In this document: positions 1 to 11,899 of the stretch, piece after piece
Position numbering within the stretch: the first letter of the stretch is position 1
Layout of the letters: each line of letters opens with the position of its first letter
Origin: Eumeta japonica
Taxonomy: Eukaryota > Arthropoda > Insecta > Lepidoptera > Psychidae
Assembly (NCBI GenBank): GCA_005406025.1
Contig: BGZK01000729.1
Coordinates: forward strand, 186,001 to 250,000
Direction of reading: 5' to 3'
DNA: 64,000 bases
Made by a program: the position numbers and the translations under genes
Notes under the pieces: model-generated
What the model saw: only the letters and a program-made list of their open reading frames with translations
Told to the model about the DNA's origin: nothing
Database searches by the model: none

Positions 1-47
1 CAGACAATGAAACTAGCATTTTCAATACAATTGGTATGAAAAATATA

Positions 48-140
48 GTGTGTGACGCGGGATGAAACACCATTTCAGACCGAGTGATGAGCTTCACTCT
101 GGTCTGAAATCGTTTTGTTTCATCCCGCGTCACACAATAT
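48..140. repeat. Hairpin-forming palindromic element
   Basis: GTGTGACGCGGGATGAAAC (50-68) is repeated as its exact reverse complement at 117-135. A second inner pair, ATTTCAGACC (72-81) with GGTCTGAAAT (101-110), carries the stem towards a small loop around 88-93. The whole block would fold into one long hairpin. It looks like a short MITE of the palindromic kind. I cannot define a target duplication. There is no coding content. Confidence 0.7.
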
Positions 141-261
141 ACTATACTTTAAGCATATTGGAATGCGTATATTTTGGCTGAAACTGTACTGAGAATATAT
201 GTTAATCAAAAAGTACCTACTGCGGAGTCCTCTCCGACCAAACATAATACTGGATCAACAA

Positions 262-1078
262 AAAACTAATCAAGAGCATGCCGGACTATGCCCATTACAG
301 GGTTCCGAAGCCATTATTACAAAGAAATGTACTACAGATGAAAAAAAATACGTTTATTCATTTTTCCATATTTCCCGTACAGAATAGTAATAAGTACTTT
401 AGTCGCATATAATTAGAAAAACAAGTAGGTATGGCGACTATTACTATAAAACTAATGTAAACTAAATTGGACCAGCAATAAAGCGTACTTGCGTCCTTTT
501 GTTAAGAAGCACAGTTTTTCGGCAATAACTCAAAAATAGCATGTCGTTCAAATCGACCAGGTTTAAAATAATTTTCCTTGAAAGTACTCATTAAGTGTTA
601 CCTTTGTTACTTTTTTCATATTTTTTGGACACACGGTTTAGAAGATAAAGGGAGGGGGACGAAATTTCTGCTAGTTTCGGAGCGATCATTTCCGAAATTA
701 TTTTTGTAACCAGAAAAAATGTTTAGAAACCTTAAAGAATTTTTTAAAGATTTGTTTAAATATGTGCAACATTTTGATGTTTGCTGAAAACACCATTTTT
801 TTCAGCTTCTGTTACATGCATGGAGTGCCCTCCCTAGAAATAATTACTTTCGTTATTTAAGTACCAATCTAAACAGCGGTAAACCGCTGTTTAGATTGGT
901 ACTTAAATGGTAGCGGTTTATAGGTATCTTATACTACAAATTTCATCAATATACGACTTCTAGTTTTTGAATAAAATGCCTGCGAGATACGGACGCATTG
1001 ACGCACATGACGAACGGATATGACGAAACTATAAGGGTTCCGTTTTTTTTTTCATTTTGGTTCGGAACCCTAAAAAGC
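262..1078 (-). mobile_element. Lepidopteran GGTTCC-ended repeat, copy A1
   Basis: Read on the minus strand, this ~0.8-kb block begins at an AGGGTTCCG/CGGAACCCT pair (1035-1075) and ends in a CGGAACCCTG..ATAGTCCGGCATG motif near 262-315. The copy at 12950-13700 matches it throughout in the opposite orientation, including GGCATTTTATTC, GCTTCTGTCAC-like, TTTGAGTTATTGCCGAAAAA and TACCTAC landmarks. No transposase is visible, so it is non-autonomous or a decayed remnant. The short reading frame at 199-387 starts just outside it and is not thought to be a gene. Confidence 0.7.
855..908. repeat. Perfect 26-bp palindrome with 2-nt loop
   Basis: Bases 855-880 are exactly reverse-complementary to 883-908, with only AA between them. 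The palindrome lies inside repeat copy A1. The corresponding place in copy A2 (about 13090-13115) has only one version of this sequence, so the second arm arose here as a local inverted duplication. Cruciform formation is plausible. Confidence 0.9.
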
Positions 1079-1079
1079 G

Positions 1080-2055
1080 CCTCTCCATATTAATATACCC
1101 ATCGTAACTTTAGAAAGAGTAAGCGACAATCCCGCTAGTCCCTTGCACCGAAGTACAGCGCGGAGGTCTACCGGGACTGACGGCATTGTTTGTCAAGAAA
1201 AGAACTGTGATATAAGTCGATACCACGTACTTGTACCTCAAAATGAATTTCGGCGTTAATAAGAAAGGAGAATGTTCACGGAACTATGAACTCCCGTATC
1301 ACGTTGCATCAATTTCTCGGTCTTTTATGGACTACGCCTAGGCTATTATCAGTCATAATAGTCATTTGGAAATTCATACACGGATTCCAGAGTAATTAAC
1401 AAAGTTAAAGACAACTAACCATGTACTTAGTGATTTTTTGTTAAGTTGTTACGAGTTATTAGATTTCTGTAAATATTTAGCGCAGTGGCTAACGTTCGCA
1501 ACATATATCTACTGCTGTGGTGTATGGGTTTATATGGTACGGTATTTATGTACTTACTGTAAAATGAAGGCTTATGCATTTACTGCAAAATAATTGCAAA
1601 TACTGTCAACACCGTCGACGACTTACTCTCTCGAGTCAGTGAGCTGGTGGTTAGCAATGACAGTACTTTACTTATGATATGAACCGGAGCGTGGCGCAAG
1701 TGGGACCACCAAAGAGTTCAATGACAGTGTCGTTATAACTATAGCGTGTATTCAGAAGGTGGTAGTACATGAGCCGTGGCTGATTACCCTTCAATCTTGA
1801 ACTGCTGAAAGTGTTACCATCGGTCTGTTTGCCCATAAGGCGACTACAACAATTTTTTATTACCTAATCGATTGATAAATTGATTGTTAGAACACTACTA
1901 CAGTGGGACAGTCATCTGCCATTTTAAGAAAGCCAGAATTGAGCAACTTATGAAGTTGCAATTTTAAATACCCGGTTCAAATTCCGCATTCATTTTGTGA
2001 TGCGATGTAATTGACGAACATTATTTTAAAAACGAGTGGTGTCGTGGGACATCAG
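1080..2055. other. No recognisable gene
   Basis: There is no open reading frame of note and no repeat I can name. Base composition is mixed, less AT-rich than much of the window. Confidence 0.5.
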
Positions 2056-2058
2056 GTA

Positions 2059-2643
2059 GGAACGAAGTTCCTTCGGCTAATGTAGAATCGACACAATTTG
2101 CAGAAAAAAAAAATAATGTACTTTAAGTGTTATGACAGGAATGTGTTTTATTATAAGATGCTACTTAAATCGTTTGGTGATCGTTGTAGTGGAATTATGA
2201 CATTTACTCCTTACTATCTGTTCTTCAATCATCTTCATTCTCTGTTCTTATTGTTAATTCTATTTTCGAAAAAATTTACGATTATTATGATTTATTTCTT
2301 ATATTTTACCGACATATATTTGTTAATGGAAAATAACCCCGACCGATTCTCGGTAATCGCGCGAAGTCGTAAACAAGTCGCGCGGCCTCATGCCAGCCGT
2401 GCCCGGTGTGATCCACCAATCAGCGCTCGCCGTTCGCCGAGCTCGCGTCACCTTGCGCCAATAAACGCGAAGTAAAATAACGACATATCTAAAAATATAC
2501 GACTGTCGCGCCTGCGCACGTTTCATTTCTTATTTCTACGGTTTTATTCCACGGACTTTTTCTTACGGTTTTACTATCACATTTTTTTCAGTTCGGTCGC
2601 AAAACCCTATCTCCTCCAAGTCCGCTGTAAGGAACTTCGTTCC
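2059..2643. mobile_element. Possible 585-bp inverted-repeat element
   Basis: GGAACGAAGTTCCTT (2059-2073) is matched by its reverse complement AAGGAACTTCGTTCC (2629-2643). Each end is itself near-palindromic, and such GAAGTTCCTT ends are common in lepidopteran non-autonomous DNA elements. The interior has a GC-rich patch at about 2340-2520. Overlapping frames on both strands there (2098-2475 plus, 2323-2526 minus) have no recognisable domain. I could not define a target-site duplication. Confidence 0.4.
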
Positions 2644-2717
2644 AAAAATATTTTCATTTTGACGCATGACACTTTTTAGTATCATCCACGGACATTTTCC
2701 GTTCAATTTTTCTTGTA

Positions 2718-2778
2718 AATTCGTAACTAAATAACAGCTTTTGTTATATATATATATTCGTAACTAAATAACAGCTTT
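2718..2778 (+). repeat. Short direct duplication around an AT microsatellite
   Basis: A ~21-bp sequence containing CGTAACTAAATAACAGC occurs twice, about 37 bp apart, separated by a (TA)n run. It is a local slippage or duplication event with no coding content. Confidence 0.7.
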
Positions 2779-4920
2779 GTACGAAATGCCGCAATGTTAT
2801 TTTAATAGTTCCATAATTTGATTTGATTAAAATTAACGTTAAAACTAACAACAACAATCCTAAATTAGATTGCCTTGTTACCTGGGAATAAATCAAATTG
2901 AAATTTTTTTAACTTTAGGAATCGTTGGGTACTTTTTTCATGACAGAAAAAGAGCTAAGAACGTATAGGAGAATGGAATATATCTTCAAAATAAGGTTAA
3001 ACATTGAATCTATTCGTTTGTAACATTTATTTATATCAGAGATCTTTTTAAAGAACGGATATGTTACAAAATTTTATTCAAAGAAATGTATTATGGAAGT
3101 TTTCGGTCCATTTAAATTATTGTTCTAATGATTAATAATTCTTGTCTCTCCTTTCTCGACACTGCTGTCGGGTAGCGCCTGTCAGGTTATTATAACAGAT
3201 TTGACTACTTTATTGAGCGTACCAAACCGGTGAATATTTCAGCCCCAGAGCGTAGTTGAATAATATCTCAGAGGTCACAATACTTGTTTATTGTGCCCTC
3301 TGTTCTTGTTGGATCTCAAGGACTACACTCCCTGGATCATATATGTTTTTTGAACGCAATCATCTTATGCATGGCATTTGTTTACTTCTTATTCTGCTTT
3401 TGAAGCGTTTTAAAAATTACAACATTATACACTGTAATATTATGTTTTTAATCATTTCTAAAGAAATGTAATATGTATTGTTTGAAACGATTTTTTTACA
3501 TTGATTTATACCAAAGATATAATTAGGCACATTTTTGTAGATAATTGATGAGTGTGTTTGTTCTTGTGATGATTAGTTACGTGTTAATCGTACACAATTC
3601 ATCAAAACGTCTCTCCTTTACGAGCGCCACCCGCCTGCTCCGCGTGCTAGCTCGGTCACAAATTGGCAATGAAAAGTGTTTCGTGATCATCTCTCGGGAA
3701 GAGTCAATGCTACTTTGATGATGGCGATGACACTTTCATATAATTTCATAAATTCCAGCAAATAAAATGTGATATAGGGAAAATTTCCGCCCGCGCACGA
3801 TCAGACCAACGGGCTATAAATAAATCGGTCCAGTAAATTAATATCATAATACCGTGTAATGTAAATTGTAACGACTTTTAATTATTTTCCTCTTCAGAAT
3901 ATATTTATAACTGAAAAATTTTCACGCGGGGAAGCTACCAATATCATCGCTTTACAGTTGTTTCCTGTTAGTATCGGAATTGCGCTTGCCTATTGAAATA
4001 TTATGTGGTTTATAATGCTATAAACTGGTAACCCAAGGACAAAACGATACCAGATGTCGTTAGTGGCACGTGCAGTAACTTGAAGAAGCTTCTGTCACAC
4101 TCGAGACGCTCTGCTTTTTACTAATATAATATAAATTTCGTGTCATAAATTTCGGTTTTGGAATACAACATTTGATATGTAAATAAGAATAGTATATTTA
4201 AAATTAATAATAAAAACCAATGTATTCTCAACCCTGTGCATCAAAATATTTAAGATATGCAAAACAAGGAGCTGGAGATCGAACTATTTATGAGCTATGC
4301 TAATATCGATGTTTTGGATTTCCTAAATGTAATAAGGTACGATTCAGATATCGCGCTTACCCCAGTGCTTAAAATTATTCGCTAAGTAGTGCGTCACTAT
4401 ATTCCTGAGCACATATATAATAATAGATTCGTTAATAGCTCCGTTAATATATGCAACATATTGAGACACATTTTTTGTATTAAAATAAAATAAACCATCC
4501 CAATAAAAAAATAAACACAAAGGATAAGATGAGCTCAGTCTTTTTTATTAATTAACATCAAATTATAGGAATTGGTTACCGCACTACTAATATTTGTTGA
4601 GTATTTTTAATCAGTTAGCACTTAGTGCCTTTTGGCTTGTACTGCAAACACCGAGACTTTGGGTTTACAGACCCTTATGTACCTACCACACGTACACGAC
4701 GCGCATGCGCAGGCGATAACTCGACCGCGTTTTCATTTAATTAGTCGTTGCGGTCGCTAATGATTTCCTCCGGTTGACGTAATATCGATAACTCGTCATA
4801 AATTGGTTTCGTGTTAATTAATGTTATAGTCGATACCATGGCGGTCGCAGCAAGCGCGTGCGCACATACCGAGAGCCTATTGATTTATTTTTATTCCAAA
4901 ATCAAATTAGATTGCATTGA
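2779..4920. other. No recognisable gene
   Basis: This AT-rich stretch has two GC-richer islands at about 3600-3680 and 4680-4880. The reading frame at 3256-3471 starts at TTG and has no recognisable domain. I see no splice-linked coding signal. Confidence 0.5.
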
Positions 4921-4929
4921 GTTTATTTG

Positions 4930-5185
4930 TAACTATTTTTGAGCCCACAGCTTCGCTTGTGCAGATACAGCATGTACGCCTTCATCTTTTACATTGATGA
5001 CATTACTGCCAGTTCGATCTTGGTTCCGCTCTTAACGTGGGCGGGTCTTTGTATTACTCTCAACTCCCATTCCGTGCACGCTTGTAATTTCGATTTCACA
5101 CTTGATCTCAATTTCGATCCTGGATCTCGATTCTGCTTCCTTTCAATTCTGATTCCGTTAACAGTCACGGTTCTGATTTGCTAAA
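4930..5185 (+). repeat. Pyrimidine-rich GATTCC/GATCTC repeat, copy 1
   Basis: The block starts with an 'ACAGCTTCGCTTG' degenerate head, then TTCATCTTTTACATTGATG, then a ~150-bp tract of degenerate 6-8-bp units (CGATCTTGGTTCCG, CGATCCTGGATCTCG, TCTGATTCCG). The same head and tract order recurs at 18715-18920. The frame through 4939-5184 is open only because of the low-complexity tract. Confidence 0.65.
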
Positions 5186-5850
5186 GCTGGAGCAAATGGT
5201 ACGTCAGATCATTTTTTTTTTTGATTATAACAATCCTATGCATTATTTCAGTACATACTCTACACACGTACCAACTACTTAAATATGTTTTGTATAGTAG
5301 TTCGAGTATATAATTCGGGTAATTGATGTGAAAAATATCTAAAAACACTAATTATTGCATTTATAACATTAGTAATATAGATCGGACGTAAGACGGACAC
5401 ATTGTACAAGTCTCCATCATTGAAGTATAATAAACATTGGAAGTTTCAAGTCGATAGCCGTGAGTGACACTATGTTAGATTAAAATGAGGACCAAGCTCG
5501 GCCAACATTGGAAACAAGGCCAAAGACAACAGAGGTCGTTGTAATGAAACACGTCATATAAATACGGAGTTTGCATGCTTAAACCGTTTACAAACAACGC
5601 TACATGTCTTGACCCGCTTTAAAAGCAAAGGTCTTATACGAATGCAAAAAAAAAAAACTAATCAATTTGTTGATCTAGATCATATAACTTATTACATAAC
5701 ATATGTAGCTATCTCATTATGTAAACTGGTAACCAACGATAACTTATTGGTATTAGTTATAACAGTATACATATACTATTTATCGGCTGTGCGCATATAT
5801 AAGAAATTCTTGATTTTTACATAGAGTCATTTCTCTGTCGAAATTGAAAT
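5186..5850. other. No recognisable gene
   Basis: Nothing definable is seen. The frame at 5609-5824 is a chance AT-rich open stretch without a recognisable motif. Confidence 0.4.
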
Positions 5851-6055
5851 CTCGCTCACTGTAGCTTTTGATCCCCTGTTTGTTCTAAATTCCGATCTTA
5901 GTCACACTTTCGATTCCAATGCCGGTTTTGTTTTCGATTTCAGTCGTAATTCCGTTCTCGTTTTTTATTTTCACCCCTCTTTCAATTCCGATTTCCATTT
6001 CTGCTTCGATCCTGGTCCCGTTCTAAATTTTAATCTCGTTCTCGATCTTGACTAA
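5850..6055 (+). repeat. Pyrimidine-rich GATTCC/GATCTC repeat, copy 2
   Basis: This is a degenerate array of units such as TTTCGATTCCAATGCCG, TTCCGTTCTCG and CGATCCTGGTCCCG. It has the same composition and strand bias as the copies at 4930, 11750, 18715, 38280 and 53030. It is non-coding. Confidence 0.65.
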
Positions 6056-6127
6056 ATACTGAGAGTGTATATCATTCTTTTTATATATCTTTAATACATA
6101 ATATGAAATAGAAATAATTACATTGAA

Positions 6128-6323
6128 GGGCCTTTTCTACCATCTCCTTTTAAATTGACTTTTAACTAAAAGTCACTCTTAAAATTAATTTAGCGTTCCA
6201 AATTTTTCTTTTCATGGCTTTTAGCCCAAACAAGCGTTAAAAAGAGAATGTGGAAAGCAAATTTAATTTTAATAGTGACTTCTATTTAAATGTCAGTTTA
6301 AAAGGAGATGGTGGAAGATGTTC
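6128..6323. mobile_element. MITE with ~90-bp terminal inverted repeats
   Basis: The left end (CTACCATCTCCTTTTAAATTGAC) and right end (AGTTTAAAAGGAGATGGTGGAAG) are reverse complements. The similarity continues inward for about 90 bp on each side at roughly 80% identity. That leaves almost no unique centre, so the element folds into one hairpin. No target duplication could be assigned. Confidence 0.7.
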
Positions 6324-6846
6324 TAATATTTTTTTTTCTATGCTACAGGACATAATTGCATAATACATAGATTTGATGCAATACTTATTTCTATGAGATC
6401 TCTAATTTAATCAGAATGGGATATAACATTATCGAGTTATAAGCTCATATAGGAAACAAACGATAGAGACACATGTATTTGGCGTGACCGTGTATTTTAT
6501 CATAATACCAAACTTCATTATAATCGGTTCAACCGCAGTTGAATTATAAGAAGATACACAAACAAAGAGACAGACAAACAAATATTACAAGTTTAAGAAA
6601 AAAATATAAGCCTTCTTCAAAAACTTTTAACTAATTATTTGTTTTTGGAGGTGGTGTCAACTAAATATGAGCCAGGCGCGGTTTTATGTCAATTTTCATA
6701 ATTCAACATTGTTATAACTCAATAAGGTGTTGAGTCTTGGTTATCACCTATTAGCTTTTGTGTTCCTCTATTTCATTATTTCATATTTTTAATTTGCCTT
6801 GCTTTAGTGCCAGCTACTACTACCTACTTCATTAGTTATAACGTAA

Positions 6847-6851
<5 letters not shown>

Positions 6852-6890
<39 letters not shown>

Positions 6891-6898
6891 GTATGTAT
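6852..6898 (+). repeat. (TA)n(TATG)n microsatellite
   Basis: A run of alternating TA changes into TATG/GTAT repeats. It is a simple sequence repeat with no further content. Confidence 0.95.
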
Positions 6899-8365
6899 CA
6901 GAGCGAATACAATGCAACATGAAAGTGCATACACGTTTTGTTCATGAAAAACCTCGTGACGCAATGTGAATGAAGAGTTTATTTAATGTTATTGAGTATT
7001 TGAACATGGTGTTAGAGTACGCTTAGGTGAATGAAATGTGGTGGTAAATAACATAATTGAGATTCATTTAAAAATGGATTTTCGATGTGATTTGGCGTCA
7101 AAGATCATTGAAAAGTATACCCCTTAGTAACGCATTGCTGCCAAAGCGCAATCAGTTGGCATTGATGACACAGAGTTTTTGACTTATTCTTTGTACTAAA
7201 TTATTCCTGTTGTATTTAATGAACTAGACTACCTTTTTCAAAATTAAATAAAGAGATTAAATAGGAATATTATGTTCTGTTGCGAAGATAGTGACGTGGT
7301 GCTATTCGTTTACATACTGAATGTGATCAGTTAAGCCGTTTTTCTTATTCTGAAATCTACCACACAACGGCAGATCGTTGAATGAAATAACGAGGTTACA
7401 AAATCAGTTTTCAGACCCACAAAGCCACATACAGCATAAGAATCAAGTATCGAAATATGAACACTGGGTATTATATTTAAAATCGTTAATATACAAAGTA
7501 CATCTCCTTCCAATTCAAATAAGCCCAAATACGGCTGGGATACATTTTTTTATTACGGAATTCCGGTATCTACCTTCCTGCTTCATCATCAGATCAGTTC
7601 TATAATACCATTTCTGTCAGAACCATTAACTTAAACTTGCTTCGTCATAATTACTTAACTATCTATATACTGAGGAGTTCCGATGACCATCTATGGTTTT
7701 TTTCATCAGCTCCACGTCACTAAATTATATTTTCTAAGTGCAAATGCTTGACTTGTTGGTAAAAACCAAATTGCTATGTATGTATTATATTTGAGCATTT
7801 AAGATTATATTTATATTTAATTTATATTACATAATATTTGAAGATTTCCCTTAATTCCTTATGGGTCTCAACATCAGAACTGCATTTTGACCAAAATGGA
7901 ACCTATCTCGAAGTACATTCTTTCAAATAAAAAAAAATCCGAATCGGTTTATAAATGATGGAGTTCTGAGGAAACAAACATTAATAAAACCGTATTATGA
8001 ACCCTCTGCTTTTTTTTGAAAACAGTTATCTTGAACCCTGGGTAAGAACATATCTCCTTACCCAGAGTTCAAAATATTACCATATAAAATTTTATAAGAA
8101 TCTATTCAGTAATTAAGCTGTGAAAACATAACAGAAAGTTGGAGTAACTTATCGAATGTATAAAATTATAATATTATTATGAATATACAATGCTCAAAAA
8201 ACGTCATATTTCGTTTTCGAAGCCTTTTGATTCTAATATCCGTATTCAACCGGCACACGGTGCAGTAGTAGGTCGACAGCTGAGCTGTAGACGGCGTAAT
8301 GGTTAATATATCTAGTTTTTAATTATAGTATCCGTTTAGTTTGTCTGATTTTCATTATCAAAAGA
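6899..8365. other. Decayed repeat remnants, no gene
   Basis: The stretch holds fragments that resemble common lepidopteran repeats, such as GAGGAGTTCCGATGACCATC near 7670-7690 and the CTGCTTTTTTTTGAA patch near 8010. The paired frames at 7331-7528 (minus) and 7378-7605 (plus) overlap each other and show no domain. Confidence 0.4.
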
Positions 8366-8369
8366 GATG

Positions 8370-8580
8370 CGAGGGGCGATGGCCGGAGCCGAGCGGTTAG
8401 GAGTGTTACCTTCAAATTAGAAAGTACCGGGCTCAAAGCCTCACTAACGGTGAATTGATAACTGGGTTTTTAAATTGAGTCCATTCGCTCTGTGCCTCGA
8501 AGAAAACCTTAAGCCGCCGGTATCGGATCAGTCCAGTCAGTCCATACTTCGACAGAATGGAAGGCTCAAGATCCGAAGCT
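8370..8580 (+). mobile_element. tRNA-derived SINE-like repeat
   Basis: GCCGAGCGGTTAGG (about 8388-8401) resembles a polymerase III A box. GGGCTCAAAGCC about 30 bp downstream resembles a degenerate B box. A tail follows containing CATTCGCTCTGTGCCTCGAAG and 'AACCTTAAGCCGCCGGT', typical of lepidopteran tRNA-derived SINEs. A related tail occurs near 41500-41530. It is too diverged to act as a tRNA gene: no acceptor stem is visible. Confidence 0.6.
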
Positions 8581-8754
8581 TGAAATAAAAAGATAGTGAA
8601 AAGGTATATTACTCCTTAAAAGTGGACTAATAAAGATCTGACATTACAATGTTACTATCAGAATGGATATTGCTATATCAGTGAGTTCTCATTAACAGTT
8701 TAGTTAATTTCGTACTAAAGAGATACTGTACTGTAATAATGTCAATCTACAAAA

Positions 8755-8964
8755 TAGAAGAACCAGACCAGAGCTAGGTTTATCTTTGACATAAAAATTA
8801 CCGGATTGAAAGTGCTTGAACCAATTGTGTACTATTATTCTTACCGACATTGAATTAGGTCCATAAACGTTACAAATTTTTTTCGCGGGTTTTGTCGCAT
8901 TTTTACCTTTTTTTTTGTAATAAAACTTGAAAATGTGACGAATTTCTACGTTAGATTCACTCAT
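8755..8964 (-). pseudogene. Mariner transposase, N-terminal fragment
   Basis: From the ATG at 8962-8964 the frame encodes about 65 residues of a mariner helix-turn-helix region. It contains VEIRHIFKFYYKKKGKNA, then 'AKKICNVYG', then 'WFKHFQSGNF..KDKPSSG'. This matches the family pattern of two HTH motifs ending in the 'SGDFxLxDxPRSGRP' type linker. After the SSG the similarity stops and the frame runs into unrelated residues to 8704, so the catalytic DD34D domain is absent. The fragment cannot encode an active enzyme. It is on the opposite strand to the other two mariners in the window and has a different sequence, so it is a separate insertion. Confidence 0.75.
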
Positions 8965-9327
8965 TTTGGTGGACAGAAAAATAATACAAATAAGGCGGGA
9001 CTTCGGTTTTACGTTTTATTTTTCTTTTTTTCAAGATATCATCTATTTAATAGTATAAAAATTAGCCAGATACAAACAGTACAACAAAAGAGATTTTACT
9101 GAAACTTTTTATTTACATAGTTAGAACAAACTTTTTCCGCGACATAATATGAATAAAAATAAATCATTTTATATTATATTTGAAAGCAAAGTAATTTTTA
9201 AATTATTTTAATGCAAACATAATTAATTTTTGAGTCCCGAGTCTTTCACTTTTATAATTTTGGTGAGATATCATTTAAGTGCCATATGATACAGTATTTT
9301 TTATTAGAGTTTTAAGGGGAAAATGGT

Positions 9328-11240
9328 CTATGTCAAATAAAGAATGTGGTCTACCAGAAAGAAGATGTTCACCGTCGCTCTTTTCTTGAAAACTACCTTT
9401 TTGTATTTCAGTGGGAATACCGCCGATGGTAAGTTATTCCAAAGTTTTACCGTACATATCAAAAAATTGCGTATGAAAATATAAACGTAAAACACCAGCT
9501 ATTAAGATGAAGTTGATGGTATTTTCGTCGAACGGAATGATAACGAACATCAACAACAGCAAACGAGGTTAAACAGTTCTTTAGAGCAGGTATGGGCAAC
9601 CTTTGACATGTAGTGGGCCAAACTTTAGTGTGCAAATACGTTCGCGGGCCGCGTTCAAAAAGTAGTACATTTTAAAGAAGTGTTAATAATCATAAGTTTT
9701 AGGGATTGATATCAGATATGACAGTTTTTTAAATTTTTTTGCGGCCGGATCAAATCTTACAGCGGGCCGGATACGACCCGCGGGCCGGTTGTTGCCCACA
9801 TATGCTTTAAAGCATTTCCCGAAGTATATGCGATAGAACACGCACAAGGATGCCACTAATAATTACTAATTCTGAAGGTGGAGTTGGCCGCATACTATAG
9901 GGTCGCCGACGATTTGACATGCTAAACGTTGAATGCTGTTGAAAGAAAAAAGTTGATGTTGAGGTGCTCGAGTCCAGAAGTGACAACAGCACTTTAAATG
10001 GGTCAGGCCTGTGTCCTATACATTTAGAGGCGATGATACGGTTTCTAAATACTGTAGTACTGTGTTAGGTACCCTAAGTTTTAGTTTTACTTTAATATTT
10101 AGATAGTTCGTAAACTGATCGCTCGATATGTCTACATTAATGAACCCGATATTCGGTGTGGGACTAAGAAGAGTGCTTCCAAAAAAAGGATAATGGTCAA
10201 AAAGGGATTTTAGTGGTAAACACGCAAAGTTGTGTCTTTTGGAAGTTGAATTCGACAAGGTTAAGTTTACCTCGTTCCAAATATTGCTGTAAGATTACCT
10301 TGATTTCAGATACAAGTTATTCACATGGCCTCGCGAAATATTAGTATGGCTGGAGTGTAGTGCGTCCACAGTACTGTCATTCGCGTAGCAACGAATGTGG
10401 CTCACTTTCAATAAATCATTGATATGCAGGATGAACAGTGTAGAGACAGTGTACGGTCTTGAGAATCACCGGAAATAACGAGCTTGATATATGAGCATAT
10501 ACAGTCTATTACAACCTTGATGCTTTGTTCCGTGAAAAAGTTGGGAATTTGTGTGCATAATTTCTCGGGAAGTTTATAAGAAAAAGTTTCATACCTGAAA
10601 CTTCCTCGCTTCTTGAAACGCTCTTTTAAGCGCTTTATGCCAGGCCCTATGAACAGCCTTCACTGTATCTAAACTAGCAATCAAAGCCTCTGTGTCGTTC
10701 TCAATTGTCTCCGCGCAACGATGGGTCAATAAAGTAACTAAATGGCTAGCAGAGCGGCCACCACCAAAACCGTACTGGTGGTCAGCCAATTGTTCCTCTA
10801 GGTAGCCTAGAAGCGGGCGGTTGATAATAGATTCCATTATTTTAGGGAAACAGGAAGGTAATTGCAATAAGTCTGTAATTGAACAAATCTTTCTGAGGGA
10901 TAGGGTGCACTAATGCAGTTTTCGGTAATCCGAGACTATGCCCAATGAGCATGAATGACGCAATAATCGCATTAAGATCGGTACCAACTTAAAAGCGTTT
11001 ATTTTAAGTACAATGAGAGACATTCTATCAGGATCACTCGATTTATGGATATCAAGAGAAAAAAGTGCTCTACTTATGGATATTTCTGTAGAACTGATGT
11101 CCGCCATAGAGTTGCCGATCGGGCTCTGGTTCTGGACCGCCATCATACAGTGTGGGGTTTGAGTGCGGACGATTACCCAATAAATCCGTTTTTTCCATTT
11201 CAATGTCGGCCAAAAATCCATCCTCCCTACGTAGAGGTGG
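9328..11240 (-). pseudogene. Jockey-like LINE reverse transcriptase, broken by a MITE
   Basis: Read on the minus strand, this is the second ORF of a non-LTR retrotransposon in several frames. It starts with the region before the RT fingers (KSSDPDRMSLIVLK, 11221-10910). Next is the RT core 'KIMESIINRPLLGYLEE..QYGFGGGRSASH' and 'ASLDTVKAVHRAWHKAL' (10867-10589), then VVIDCICSY..SGDSQDRTLSTLF further down. The catalytic YADD box is degraded to YAND (10376-10387). The last segment, 'VKLWNNLPSAVFP..FKKRA', is the usual C-terminal end and closes with a stop at 9328-9330. Frameshifts separate these pieces, and a 218-bp hAT MITE (9587-9804) interrupts the C-terminal part. The 5' endonuclease portion is missing, as expected for a 5'-truncated insertion. 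Clade assignment rests on motif memory. Confidence 0.8.
9579..9812. mobile_element. hAT-Buster MITE with 8-bp target duplication
   Basis: The element is 9587-9804 (218 bp), flanked by CTTTAGAG (9579-9586) and CTTTAAAG (9805-9812), which match at 7 of 8 positions. The terminal inverted repeats are CAGGTATGGGCAAC and CATATGTGGGCAAC (11 of 14 identical). Its left ~70 bp and right ~42 bp match the two ends of the larger hAT at 57551-59407. It is therefore an internally deleted, non-autonomous relative of that element. The target has TA at its centre, the pattern known for the Buster group of hATs. It sits inside a LINE, so it is the younger insertion. Confidence 0.85.
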
Positions 11241-11745
11241 AAACGACGGCGGAAAATATTACCTACAAGCGATATATATAAACTTGTTTGCTTGCTTGAA
11301 TATTTTGAAAAAACGAATTAATAAATTTGATAACTGATGTTTATAGCTATATCTACGTATAAAATAAAAATTTGTTTCATAATTTGTAATAATTTTCGTA
11401 ATGTTTTGGAAGTTAAAATACTGTTAAAATAATTTAGAACTCTTCATAAACGACGAGACTAAAAAAAAATGTCGTAAAATTAATATGTTGTAATAGTTAT
11501 TTTAAGGCAAGTACTTTAATAATAAATATTCACAGTTGCTAAGCAATATTTTCTAAAACAATAACAAATATATAATATAAATTGTACATTGGGTCACCTT
11601 TTCAATATTTGAGTTCTAAAGTATGCAATAATACTAAATGGCAGAAGACAATGTGTTTGAGTTGTTTTTATTCAGTAGTGACTGCCTCTTGTCCACGGAT
11701 CTTCACACACGTGGATAGAGAATGTGTGCTTTGATCTTTTATAGG
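11241..11745. other. AT-rich DNA, no gene
   Basis: No repeat or open frame of interest is seen. The plus-strand frames at 11045-11337 are shadows of the minus-strand LINE and its flank. Confidence 0.5.
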
Positions 11746-11749
11746 GATA

Positions 11750-11895
11750 GACCTTGCTGTTAATCCCAATCTTGTACCCGTTTCTGCTTCCGAATTCTGG
11801 TTCCGGTACTTTTCTTTCATTTTGATTCTAATTACGCTCTTGATTCTAATCCCGTCCGACATTCGGTTTTGACTTTGGTTCCGTTCTCTATTTCT
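11750..11895 (+). repeat. Pyrimidine-rich GATTCC/GATCTC repeat, copy 3
   Basis: This is a short copy with units such as TTCCGAATTCTGGTTCCGG and TTGATTCTAATCCCG. It has the same strand and composition as the other copies. The minus-strand frame 11668-11862 is a product of its low complexity. Confidence 0.6.
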
Positions 11896-11899
11896 CTAT

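Noticed and set aside
8385..8450. Possible tRNA gene (A-box and B-box like motifs)
   Set aside because: No acceptor stem or intact cloverleaf is visible, and the tail matches SINE-type sequence, so it is called a SINE relic.
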